Positions 1-8,200 of a stretch of DNA of 10,638 nt are shown here, piece by piece (position 1 is the first letter of the stretch; each line of letters opens with the position of its first letter). The notes beneath the pieces were generated by a model that was not told the DNA's origin, ran no database searches, and worked only from the letters and a program-made list of their open reading frames with translations. The translations under genes and the position numbers were made by a program. Location of the stretch: contig JABDPH010000250.1 in NCBI GenBank assembly GCA_013042925.1, positions 1 to 10,638 of the forward strand, read 5' to 3'. The stretch comes from Eudoraea sp. GTDB taxonomy: Bacteria > Bacteroidota > Bacteroidia > Flavobacteriales > Flavobacteriaceae.

Positions 1-215
1 TCCAATTGACCGTTTCCCTGATAATTGGATAAATGACTGATAAATGCCTCTACCGCATTTTGACTTGTAAAAATGTAGTTATCAAAACCGTCGGGTAATT
101 GAAATTTTCTGTACTGAATTTTTATGGACTGGTATTCCAGAAAATCAATGCCCGCATCATTTAAGATAGCTTTTTGATCAGGAGTTAGAAGTTTTGTGGA
201 CAGGATATATTTCAT
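1..215 (-). CDS. hemD: Uroporphyrinogen-III synthase, N-terminal part (runs off left edge)
   Basis: Translating the minus strand from the ATG at 215-213 gives 71 open codons to the window edge, starting MKYILSTKLLTPDQ. Residues 53-62 read YIFTSQNAVE, matching the family hallmark (F-T-S-x-N-A-V near residue 55) at which the linear tetrapyrrole is bound. HemD cyclises hydroxymethylbilane, the HemC product, to uroporphyrinogen III in the cytosol, inverting ring D. The start overlaps the hemC stop as ATGA, so it is the third gene of the hemA-hemC-hemD transcript and is probably translationally coupled. Only the first third or so of a usual 220-250 residue protein is visible, so the integrity of the rest cannot be judged. 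Gene order and the NAV motif make the call fairly safe; the sequence family itself is poorly conserved. Confidence 0.88.
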   Translation of the reverse strand, partial: MKYILSTKLLTPDQKAILNDAGIDFLEYQSIKIQYRKFQLPDGFDNYIFTSQNAVEAFISHLSNYQGNGQL

Positions 216-1126
216 TGACTCATCCGGATTTTTATGTCCTGCATTAATTCCTTTCCTCCATTAGTTAAGATTTCCTGTGCACAGGCCTTGCCAAAATTTG
301 AAGCATCCGCTAGTTTAACTTTCTTATCAACGCTAATTGTCTGTTGCCCATCAAGAGACAACAAAATACCCTTAAAAAGTAAAAATTCTTTTTCAATAGT
401 TGCCAATGCTCCTATAGGTGCTGTGCAGCCGCCTTCCAATTCCTTTAAAAAATCGCGTTCAACTTTTGTGCAGATTTCTGTAGCCTCATGATTCAAAGAA
501 GTAAGCGTCTCAATACAATAGGTATCTTCCTTTTTGGCCACAATCATCATAGCGCCTTGCGCGGGTGCCGGCACCATCCATTGGAGTTCCGTACAGTTTT
601 CCGGAAGTATATTTAAACGTTCAAGGCCGGCAGCCGCAAAAATTGCTGCATTCCAGGAATTATCCTCCAGTTTTTTTAGCCGTGTATTTACGTTTCCTCT
701 TAAACCTACAACTTCATGGAGGGGATAACGATTTAACCACTGTGCTTTTCTCCTTAAACTTCCTGTGGCAATGATTCCTTCAGTATTTAAAAAATCCAGC
801 CCCTTATGTACCAATATGTCCTTTTGGTTAGCGCGTTTCATCACGGCTGCCTGGGCAATGCCATTTGGTAAAATGGTAGGAACATCTTTCATGGAATGAA
901 CCGCAATATCTATTTTATTGGTAAGTAGTGCTACATCCAATGTTTTTGTAAAAATTCCTGTAATGCCCATTGAATAAAGCGGTTGATCTAACTCCAAATC
1001 CCCATCAGATTTTACAGGAATTAATTGGGTGGAATGCCCCAGCTTATCAAGTTTTTTCTTGACGTCATTCGCCTGCCATAGTGCAAGTTCACTATCGCGG
1101 GTACCAATTCGAATGACTTTCTTCAT
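212..1126 (-). CDS. hemC: Porphobilinogen deaminase (hydroxymethylbilane synthase)
   Basis: This cytosolic enzyme condenses four porphobilinogens into hydroxymethylbilane on a covalently bound dipyrromethane primer. The 304 residues match the usual length. Visible motifs are IGTRDSELALWQA (7-19), HSMKDVP (77-83, with D81 as the catalytic aspartate), GSLRRKAQ (122-129), LRGNVNTRL (142-150) and GGCTAPIGA (232-240), where C234 is the primer attachment cysteine. The substrate-binding arginines R10, R125, R126, R143 and R149 are all present. The loop around residues 50-60 reads YSMGITGIF, where the E. coli enzyme has AKVGGKGLF, so two lysines studied in E. coli (K55, K59) are replaced by S52 and T56. 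I believe this is a lineage feature of Bacteroidota rather than damage. The ATG overlaps the hemA stop as ATGA, and the stop overlaps the hemD start the same way. Confidence 0.97.
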   Translation of the reverse strand: MKKVIRIGTRDSELALWQANDVKKKLDKLGHSTQLIPVKSDGDLELDQPLYSMGITGIFTKTLDVALLTNKIDIAVHSMKDVPTILPNGIAQAAVMKRANQKDILVHKGLDFLNTEGIIATGSLRRKAQWLNRYPLHEVVGLRGNVNTRLKKLEDNSWNAAIFAAAGLERLNILPENCTELQWMVPAPAQGAMMIVAKKEDTYCIETLTSLNHEATEICTKVERDFLKELEGGCTAPIGALATIEKEFLLFKGILLSLDGQQTISVDKKVKLADASNFGKACAQEILTNGGKELMQDIKIRMSQ

Positions 1127-2379
1127 TGGGAGTTTAATTCTATTTGAAAGACTTTTTGAATAAGTTGCAAACTTTCGTCCGCATCATTCTCAGATTCCTT
1201 CAGATGGTTGGCAAACTGTTTTGTAATCTTGTGAATGATTCGTTCGGATATTATATCCGCATGTTCTGAATTGAAATCAGAAAGTTTTTTAGATTGAAAA
1301 TCCAGTTCCTCTTCTTTAATTGATTTTAGCTTCTTTTTTAGTGCTTTAATAACCGGAGCAAATTTTCTGGTTTCCAGCCACTGGTTAAAATCTGATTTCA
1401 CTTCATCTATGATAGATTCTGCCTGAGGAATATATTGTTTTCTGCGTTCAAGCGTTTCGTCAGTTATTTGCGATAGATGATCGAGGTGCAAAACGGTTAC
1501 ATCTGGTATTTCTAATACACTATCTGCCACGTTTTTAGGAATTGATAAGTCCAGAATCAAAAGTGGTTTGTTGGTATAAATAAGTTCTTTTGAGATAGTA
1601 GGAGTATTAGCGCCCGTAGCCACGATTAAGACATCTGTCTTACGGATTTCCGTTTGCAGATCACCATGATCCCTTACAACGAGATTAAACTTTCCTGCAA
1701 TTTTTTCAGCCTTATCCTTTGTGCGGTTGATAAGGGTTATATGCTTATGATTTGTATGTTTGACGAGGTTTTCACAAGTATTCCTGCCTATTTTACCTGT
1801 ACCAAAAAGCAGGATGTTCTTTTCAGAAATATCAGTCACATTTTTTAGAATATACTGAACAGATGCAAAGGCAACTGAGGTAGCCCCGGTAGAGATTTCC
1901 GTTTCGTTTTTAATTCGCTTACTGGCCTGAATAACTGAATTAATTAACCGTTCTAAAAAATGATTTGTAAGGCCGTGCTTCCTGGAACGGTAAAAGCTGT
2001 TTTTTAGTTGACTTATTATTTCAAAGTCGCCCAGTATCTGACTATCCAATCCGGTACCTACACGAAACAAATGATTAATTGCCTCATAATTTTTTAACAC
2101 ATATGCTACCTCCTGAAATTCCTCAACCGTTCCCTGAGAATGATCACAAAGGAGTTTAATTAATTGAAAAGGGTGCTGTGCAAAGCCATGTAGTTCTGTG
2201 CGATTACAAGTAGAAGTAATAAGCAGACCATCAACGTCTATGGCTTTTGCATCTTTTAAAAGTGCTTCAGCCGCGTCCTGGTCCAGGCTAAATTTTCCCC
2301 TTACTACTGCGTCGGCATTTTTATAACTTAGCCCAACAGTATAAAAAGAATTGTGTTTGGAGATATGATACCTCTTCAT
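1123..2379 (-). CDS. hemA: Glutamyl-tRNA reductase
   Basis: This is the first committed and usually rate-limiting enzyme of the C5 heme pathway. It reduces glutamyl-tRNA(Glu) to glutamate-1-semialdehyde with NADPH in the cytosol. Of the 418 residues, 1-160 form the catalytic domain, with the nucleophile C58 in ITSTCNRTEL (54-63) and the conserved stretch FRVGTGLDSQILGD (105-118). Residues 185-300 are a Rossmann domain with LFGTGKIGRN (191-200) as the nucleotide loop. Residues 320-418 are the helical dimerisation tail, ending in a Lys/Glu-rich segment. The start MKRYHISKH fits flavobacterial homologues as I remember them, and a TAnnTTTG promoter element lies 20 bases upstream of the ATG. It leads the hemA-hemC-hemD operon and is divergent from the AraC regulator gene. 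No HemA-specific heme-binding or degradation signal is apparent. Confidence 0.97.
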   Translation of the reverse strand: MKRYHISKHNSFYTVGLSYKNADAVVRGKFSLDQDAAEALLKDAKAIDVDGLLITSTCNRTELHGFAQHPFQLIKLLCDHSQGTVEEFQEVAYVLKNYEAINHLFRVGTGLDSQILGDFEIISQLKNSFYRSRKHGLTNHFLERLINSVIQASKRIKNETEISTGATSVAFASVQYILKNVTDISEKNILLFGTGKIGRNTCENLVKHTNHKHITLINRTKDKAEKIAGKFNLVVRDHGDLQTEIRKTDVLIVATGANTPTISKELIYTNKPLLILDLSIPKNVADSVLEIPDVTVLHLDHLSQITDETLERRKQYIPQAESIIDEVKSDFNQWLETRKFAPVIKALKKKLKSIKEEELDFQSKKLSDFNSEHADIISERIIHKITKQFANHLKESENDADESLQLIQKVFQIELNSQ

Positions 2380-2398
2380 GCATGATCAATATAGCTCA

Positions 2399-2406
2399 CA
2401 AAAATA
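2399..2406 (-). promoter_or_regulatory. Bacteroidota-type -7 promoter element for the hemACD operon
   Basis: The minus strand reads TATTTTTG, an exact match to the Bacteroidota -7 consensus TAnnTTTG. The matching upstream TTTG element expected about 19-21 bases earlier is weak (a T-rich stretch only). Initiation several bases downstream would leave a very short leader before the hemA ATG at 2379. The identical octamer, also followed by T, precedes hemH at 8900. Confidence 0.55.
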
Positions 2407-2490
2407 GCAGCATACATTTAATAAAAATAACGCTGGAGGTACAATATATATCGTTTTAAGTTTTTTATGGCATTTTTACCTGAATTATTG

Positions 2491-2503
2491 GAAAAACCGT
2501 TAA
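2491..2503 (-). promoter_or_regulatory. Candidate operator, copy 1 (TTAACGGTTTTTC), hemA/AraC intergenic region
   Basis: The minus strand reads TTAACGGTTTTTC, identical over 13 bases to a site at 8876-8888 upstream of hemH. Here it lies about 85 bases upstream of the hemA -7 element. Read the other way, it overlaps a weak possible promoter (TAATTTTA, 2501-2508) for the AraC gene. It could therefore act on hemA, on the regulator itself, or on both. The exact match between two short intergenic regions is direct observation; the operator role is inference. Confidence 0.4.
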
Positions 2504-2565
2504 TTTTATAGTCATAATGGCTCTTGGCACACATTCTATTTAGAATGTTTCTAAATAAAATATTC

Positions 2566-3468
2566 ATGAATTCATCAGAAACAAATTACAAAAATATCGC
2601 TCAAGGTTCTTTTACTGAAGTATTGATTGATGATGATTTTTATGTATTGAAAATACAAAATGAAAGTCCTAAGGTTCAAAAAGTTAACCGTTATATTGAT
2701 AGTAGTTTTATTCAATTCCATTTTTGTTTAAAAGGGAATGCAAAATTTATTTTTAATGAAGGCCATTATGCTTTGGAGGTCTCCGAGGAAAATTCTTTAT
2801 TGCTATATAATACTCAAATAGACCTCCCATTAAACCTGGAACTTAACCCGAATTCATGGTTGGTATCTGTAATAATGACCATACGAAGGTTTCATTCTCT
2901 TTTTTCAAAAGAAGCGGACTATATTCCCTTTTTGAGCAGTGATAATAAGGAAAAAAAATACTATTCTCAGGAAAGTGTAACACCAGCTATTGCAGTTATA
3001 CTTAGCCAAATAATTAATTATAATCTCCATCCTTCAATTAAGGAGCTGTATCTTACGGCTAAGGTGTATGAACTAATTTCGTTGTATTTCAACAAAAGTG
3101 AAGATGCAGATTTGGAACAATGCCCTTTCCTGGTAGATGAGGAGAATATAAAGCGCATAAAACAAGCGAAAGAAATAATGATAAGCCGAATGGCAGAACC
3201 ACCTACACTGACCCAGTTATCAGAAGAGATTGGCCTATCGCTTAAAAAGCTAAAGGAGGGTTTTAAACAGGTGTATGGCGAACCGGTATTCAGTTTTTTA
3301 TTTGATTATAAAATGGATTTTGCGCGTAAAATGCTGGAATCAGGGGAGTATAATGTTAGTGAAGTAGCGCATAGGATAGGATATAGCACATCCAGTCATT
3401 TTATTGCCTCTTTTAAAAAGAAATTCGGTACTACGCCAAAAAAATATTTGATGTCATTGGGTAATTAA
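2566..3468 (+). CDS. AraC-family transcriptional regulator, PchR-like
   Basis: This is a DNA-binding regulator of 300 residues from the ATG at 2566. Residues 1-180 form a sensor half with a strand-rich, cupin-like core (about 45-110). Residues 195-298 are the AraC/XylS DNA-binding domain with two helix-turn-helix units: TLTQLSEEIGLSLKKLKEGF (214-233), and VSEVAHRIGYSTSSHF (264-279) followed by KKKFGTTPKKY (284-294). The first unit's LKKLKEGFKQVYG resembles PchR-type iron/siderophore regulators, in which this helix reads K-L-K-x-G-F. The open frame extends upstream to a TTG at 2524 and another ATG at 2545. I chose 2566 because it follows an A-rich stretch typical of starts in this group, but 2545 is possible. 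It is divergent from hemACD, and a 13-base site shared with hemH lies in the gap, so control of heme genes is plausible. The ligand is unknown. Confidence 0.9.
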   Translation: MNSSETNYKNIAQGSFTEVLIDDDFYVLKIQNESPKVQKVNRYIDSSFIQFHFCLKGNAKFIFNEGHYALEVSEENSLLLYNTQIDLPLNLELNPNSWLVSVIMTIRRFHSLFSKEADYIPFLSSDNKEKKYYSQESVTPAIAVILSQIINYNLHPSIKELYLTAKVYELISLYFNKSEDADLEQCPFLVDEENIKRIKQAKEIMISRMAEPPTLTQLSEEIGLSLKKLKEGFKQVYGEPVFSFLFDYKMDFARKMLESGEYNVSEVAHRIGYSTSSHFIASFKKKFGTTPKKYLMSLGN

Positions 3469-3478
3469 TAGTAAGATT

Positions 3479-3499
3479 CAGTAGAATTTTCGATATTTA
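3479..3499 (+). repeat. Direct repeat flanking the thuA-like gene, copy 1
   Basis: CAGTA, then GAAT, then TTTCGATATTTA, ending 20 bases before the ATG of the ThuA-domain gene. Copy 2, after the gene, has the same CAGTA and 12-mer without the four-base insert. It may be a trace of duplication or of gene insertion, or a chance match in AT-rich DNA. Confidence 0.5.
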
Positions 3500-3519
3500 A
3501 CAATCCATAAATTATACTT

Positions 3520-4287
3520 ATGAAAACACTAAGAATAGTTATTTGCACTTTCCTAATTTGCATCTCGTTTGCAGGATCTTCTCAACCTCAAATGCCCGAA
3601 GAAAATATTGTAGTCTTAAATGACGAAATAGCTCAAATTCTGGTTTTTACAAAAACCATGGGTTATAGGCACAAGTCTATTGAAAAAGGTGTGGAAACAC
3701 TTAAAAATTTGGGAAAAGAGAACAGTTTTTCAGTTACTCAAACGGAAGATTCATTACAATTTAATGAAGCCAACCTAAAGAAATATGATTTGGTTCTATT
3801 CCTTAGCACTACTATGGACGTGCTGGGACCTGATCAGGAGCAGGCCTTTAAAAATTATATTAATAATGGGGGAAACTACATGGGAATACATGCTGCCAGT
3901 GATACCGAATATGGCTGGCCTTGGTATGGTAAATTGGTAGGCGCTTATTTTACAAGTCATCCAAATGATCCTAATGTTAGAGAGGCTAAAATGAATGTGG
4001 TGAACAGAGAGCATTTATCTACATCTCATTTAAATGATACCTGGGTCCGTAATGATGAATGGTATAATTATGATAACATCAATCCGGATATAGAGGTACT
4101 TATTTACCTGGATGAAACTTCTTATGAAGGAGGTACAAACGGAGATAACCATCCTATTGCATGGTACCAGGAATTTGATGGAGGTCGCGTTTTTTATACC
4201 GGAGGAGGCCATACACAGGAATCTTATGATGAACCCGACTTTCAAAAACATTTAGTTGGGGGTATAAATTATTGCCTGGGGAGATAG
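3520..4287 (+). CDS. Secreted ThuA-domain protein
   Basis: This 255-residue protein starts with a clear signal peptide (MKTLRIVICTFLICISFAGS, cleavage near residues 20-24), so it should be periplasmic or exported. From residue 38 on it is one ThuA-like domain with a class I glutamine-amidotransferase-like fold: ILVFTKTMGYRHKSI (40-54), YDLVLFLSTT (89-98), GGNYMGIHAASDTEY (117-131), DEWYNY (179-184), HPIAWY (211-216) and GGRVFYTGGGHT (221-232). H124 occupies the turn where the nucleophile would sit in true amidotransferases, so amidotransferase chemistry is unlikely. Family members are linked to sugar metabolism (trehalose utilisation in rhizobia) and are abundant in Bacteroidota, but the substrate here is unknown. 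It lies 51 bases after the AraC gene on the same strand with no visible promoter of its own, so it may be co-transcribed. A near-identical short sequence flanks it on both sides. Confidence 0.9.
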   Translation: MKTLRIVICTFLICISFAGSSQPQMPEENIVVLNDEIAQILVFTKTMGYRHKSIEKGVETLKNLGKENSFSVTQTEDSLQFNEANLKKYDLVLFLSTTMDVLGPDQEQAFKNYINNGGNYMGIHAASDTEYGWPWYGKLVGAYFTSHPNDPNVREAKMNVVNREHLSTSHLNDTWVRNDEWYNYDNINPDIEVLIYLDETSYEGGTNGDNHPIAWYQEFDGGRVFYTGGGHTQESYDEPDFQKHLVGGINYCLGR

Positions 4288-4309
4288 GCAATCTAGCCAA
4301 AATTTAGAG

Positions 4310-4326
4310 CAGTATTTCGATATTTA
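4310..4326 (+). repeat. Direct repeat flanking the thuA-like gene, copy 2
   Basis: CAGTA followed directly by TTTCGATATTTA, starting 23 bases after the thuA-like stop codon. The 12-mer is identical to 3488-3499, and CAGTA is identical to 3479-3483. The repeat pair brackets exactly one gene. Confidence 0.5.
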
Positions 4327-4338
4327 GTGGCAGTAGAT

Positions 4339-5175
4339 TTACTGTGGCCTGGCAACCATTATGCCTGTATTCTTTTTTATTTTTTTCAAATAGTCTGCCA
4401 GGGGTAATTCGGAAATTTCAACCATTCCGGAGGAAGAAGCATGAAGCAGGTGAATACGCCCGTCGTTTTCTCTAATGGCAATACCTGTATGGGTTATATC
4501 CAGCCCTGGAATAGCGGTCGTTAACGCAATAATATCCCCATTCTTTATTAGATTTTCATTTGCTTCAATCTGGTCCTGGGGTAAAATGCAAATTGGTTGG
4601 TGGTTGAGGGAGATTTCCGATGCTTTTATTTTGTTGAAATTCTCTTCGTCTGCTAAAAAGGGATATAAATCCCTGTGTGTACTCATAAAATTAATCTCTT
4701 TCTTTATTTCAATACCTCCCGTTTCGGCAGTAATATCTTCTAACAATCCTTTCTTTTCGTTGTTAGCTATCCATTCAGAAAAATAATGTAGCCGGGAAGC
4801 ATAACCATCCAGTTCACCATCCTTATATCGTATATTTTCAAGAGTATTGATGAAGGCATCGAAATTCATTTTATCCTCATACAATAATATGCTAAAAGCC
4901 AAAACATTCTCAACGTAGGTAGTACAATCCATCCCCTGTAAATTAATAACCAAAGCCTCAGTTTCTCCTATTTCCAGCGTTTTGACAACATATGGCAATC
5001 CAAGGAAAGTCCGACCTACGGAAATCATGGTATTGCCCAAATCTGATTGTTTTAATTTTTGAATTTCCTCAATCTTAATATCAAATGCAGCTCTGTCTTG
5101 ATCAGAACATATAAGCTGTTGAGAACTAAGTGTAAGTGATAATAAAAAGAGAATTAAAGAAAGGATTAATTTCAT
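4339..5175 (-). CDS. Exported DUF1460 protein, predicted N-acetylmuramoyl-L-alanine amidase-like
   Basis: This is a 278-residue protein from the ATG at 5175. The frame stays open to a TTG at 5196, but that codon falls inside an exact TAnnTTTG promoter element. Only the ATG start also gives a clean signal peptide (MKLILSLILFLLSLTLSS, cleavage near 19-20). The DUF1460 domain covers most of the mature chain. It has an NlpC/P60-like papain fold with LQGMDCTTYVENVLA (79-93), where C84 is the likely nucleophile, and ITHTGIAI (227-234), where H229 is the likely base. LLHASSSG (243-250) and PLADYL (258-263) follow. Characterised relatives cleave peptidoglycan amide bonds, so cell-wall turnover or muropeptide processing in the periplasm is the best guess. 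It lies just downstream of the long GumN-family gene on the same strand. Confidence 0.88.
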   Translation of the reverse strand: MKLILSLILFLLSLTLSSQQLICSDQDRAAFDIKIEEIQKLKQSDLGNTMISVGRTFLGLPYVVKTLEIGETEALVINLQGMDCTTYVENVLAFSILLYEDKMNFDAFINTLENIRYKDGELDGYASRLHYFSEWIANNEKKGLLEDITAETGGIEIKKEINFMSTHRDLYPFLADEENFNKIKASEISLNHQPICILPQDQIEANENLIKNGDIIALTTAIPGLDITHTGIAIRENDGRIHLLHASSSGMVEISELPLADYLKKIKKNTGIMVARPQ

Positions 5176-5193
5176 ATATTTTTGCTGATAAAG

Positions 5194-5201
5194 CAAAAGT
5201 A
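5194..5201 (-). promoter_or_regulatory. Bacteroidota-type -7 promoter element for the DUF1460 gene
   Basis: The minus strand reads TACTTTTG, an exact TAnnTTTG match, beginning just after the GumN stop codon and about 18 bases before the ATG at 5175. No good TTTG element is seen at the expected upstream spacing. If real, it gives this gene its own transcript and excludes the upstream TTG as its start. Confidence 0.45.
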
Positions 5202-5205
5202 CAAT

Positions 5206-8200
5206 TTAGAAGCCAAAACTTGCATAACCTCGGTATTGGTTTGGCCTGTAGGGTATTGCCCTTTTCCGATCTTTTAATAAAAAGGTTTCAGTTACAAAGT
5301 CCATTGCCTCCTCTTCAGTGTCCGTATCTGCCATCCTCATTCCATCATTAATATAATAAGGAATTGAGTTGAAGGGGGTATCGTTTGCAAATACAACGAT
5401 ATGCATTTTGAAATTCTTATTGTAATCCTGGCTATTCCGTGTCTTAAAGTAATAAGCCGTATAAGGGTTCCCTTTATAACTAATTGACTTCTCTCCCAGG
5501 TATATTACTTTATCTTTATTTCTGTCAAACCTTCTGTCCTCATAAATGTGAGCTTCCGCCAGGGATTGTTCAGAACTGTACTGATGAGGAAAAATATCAG
5601 TTTTCCCCTGCCGCATTAACTTGGTATACATTAAAATCCTGCTATTAATATCATAGGCCATCGAATTGATTACCGCAGCGGGAATATTTTTTTCATCAGA
5701 TGCGAGCCGAGTTATGTATGTACTCCGTATTTGTGGATCTTTTACTAATAGGAGTTTGTTAAAAAACTGGCCCATTTCTCTCTCTCCGGCAAAAGGATAT
5801 AGTAAAATAACATAATCTTCTAAGATTTTATTATTTATTAGCCTTGTGTAATTGGCCTGTCTTGTTTTTAATTCATTGCTATTTTGTTCCCCAAGATGTC
5901 TTTTCAAAAGTATTTTAGCATCATTTAAAAGCTGACCCCTGTATTTCTTATAGTTTGAAGGTTTTATAAGTTCTTCCTTTTTCAGCTTTGCCAGAAGAGA
6001 AAAAATTGGGGCTTTATATTCCGTAATAGAACTGTGCTCAAGCAATTCAGGATATAATCGTCTGGCTAATTCCAAACTGTCTTTATAGGGTTTGAAAATA
6101 CTCTTTATTTCTGCAGTATTAGATACCAGTGGCAAATCTTGTGACATAAGTTGAAGCAAGAGACTAACCGAAGTTTCAGTTTTTTTCCTTGCAATAGACT
6201 GCAGAATATTAATTTGTGCATTAGAATTATTATATGATCTGGCATAAAAATCTGTAAGGAACGGAATTACCTTATCATCGTCCAAAGCTCCTAATTTCTT
6301 AATGAGGTAAGATTGTATGTGTTTTTTATCCTCGTCATAGGAGTATTGTGAAATATAGTAAGTCAGTGAATCTATATGTCGTTCATCAAACAAAAGATAT
6401 CTATAGCCCTTTAATACAATACTATCATTATCCCTGAGTGCAGCAAAAAAATCTTCTGTTTTATCTTCGAGGAGATCTCTTCCTAAAGGCTCGCCTTCCG
6501 GTTTAAAATTGTCGAAAAAAGCACTTACAAAAGGACTGGGTTCCGAAGTGGTATCTACTACTGTTTTTAACTGGTATAGCAATCCCCCCCGAATAATATT
6601 CTTAATTAGAATACCCCTGGTGCTGGCAGTATCAGTGATAACAAATTGTAATTCCTGGGAGCCGTCATCTGAGGTCTTAGTCTTTTCATTTTTAATGATA
6701 AAATGTTTATCAGAATATTGTTTTTTACGCAGTACCCAAATAGAATCTATGTTGGAAAAGGTCAGATAGTCATGAGATTTAGTTAGCTCTACCTCAATTG
6801 CCTCATTATTTTTGTTCTGATAAATTGTCTTTTTGGAATAGGGACTATAAGCCTTTGTTTTTTCCTTCTTACTGAACTTGTGTTTACTATTCTCAACAAA
6901 TTTAGGCGGCTCTATAGAGGTAACCGTACTGAAAAACATGGCTGTATCTACTACTTTTTTGAAATCTTCAGGATATGCTATTTCTCTGATATGGAAAGAA
7001 TTAAAGAATTCTTTAGCTTTTATTTCACTTTTGGTACGTGCAGCCAGTAAATAATAATCGGCTCCGTTGATTACTGTTTTCAGATATAGATCCTGACCTA
7101 TCGCAGAATCCCATACAGCTTTTGAAGTAAGAGATCTCTTGTCAAATGAATTGTATTTGGGTTTGAGTTTGAGGTCCTGGTATATGCGCTTTTGAATTTG
7201 TTTGAGTTCAAAGGTGTCCTCCTCAATAAAATTCAGATCGTTTAGGGTGGTCTTCTTAAGAAAATAATAGGTATTGCTTGAGGGGTCATACCCTTCAATG
7301 CTGCGACTACCACCTCTTGATGCATTTGTAAATTTATGGAGCCCCGGCATTGCTATTTCAAAGTCCTTGTATTTAGAGGATAACAGTTTGCTGCCTTCAT
7401 CCGGGTTTTTAAACTTTAGACTATTGAATATTTTATCTGAGTAATTTATAACGTAATCACCTTCACCTCCCATTTTAAAAATGATTACTTCCAACGGGGT
7501 AATATAAATTTGATACCGCTGATGATCTCCATTTTTTAATTTGTTTCTTATGTCTAAACCTTTATATCTTTTGTTGGCAATAATATTTTTACTTAAAATA
7601 GTCCCGGGGATATTTTCAAACAATAAGTGTTCAATATCCTCTAAAGTATAGTCCCCTCCGGCTTTCAAGCTGGCATAAGTAGGGATCCTGTTTACCATAA
7701 AATAACTTCCGTTTGCTAAATCTGGTGAAACATAGACTGTAGTAATTTTTTCAGATATTGGGTATAATTTATTTGGAAGTGATATAGTGAAGAAACTATC
7801 ATCCGGCCCAAAAGTTTTATAAGAATATTCCTTAATTTTATTTAAGAACTTATTCTTGAGTTTTTGACCTTTATCGGTTGCTTCAGAAATAAGTGGTTCA
7901 ACCACATATCCTTTTTCTTTCAATAGAGCAATTACCCCATGTGCACCAGGTAAATGAGCTGCTCCAATTCCTGCAAAAACTTTAGCTTTTTGAATGGCAG
8001 AATCTAAACTTTTAGCCATATTTTCATTGCGGATGTAGAGCATATTTTTTAGGTAGTGATCGGTGTACATCGCCTTATCTATAGAATCCAATAGACTTAA
8101 ATTTCGCTCTCTATACGCATCTTGCATCAAAAACATCAGGTCTTGTTGCTGCATCCTTTTTTGAAGCCATTCATCCGGTTTCATTTTCATGGAATTCAAA

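Noticed and set aside
2376..2385. TCATGCATGA, a perfect 10-base palindrome over the hemA start codon
   Set aside because: Perfect 10-base palindromes are expected about ten times in a window of this size by chance, and nothing else supports this one.
4331..4344. CAGTA-GATT-TACTG hairpin between the convergent thuA-like and DUF1460 genes, a possible terminator
   Set aside because: The stem is only 5 base pairs, is AT-rich and lacks a T-run on either strand, and the right half is inside the DUF1460 coding end. It is not a credible intrinsic terminator.
5176..5196. TTG start giving seven extra residues on the DUF1460 protein
   Set aside because: It spoils the signal peptide by placing a charged, polar stretch before it, and overlaps the TAnnTTTG promoter element.
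6584..6590. Run of seven G (coding strand) in the GumN-family gene, a possible phase-variation tract
   Set aside because: The frame is open on both sides, the run is short, and it encodes Arg-Gly-Gly naturally. No sign of a switching gene.
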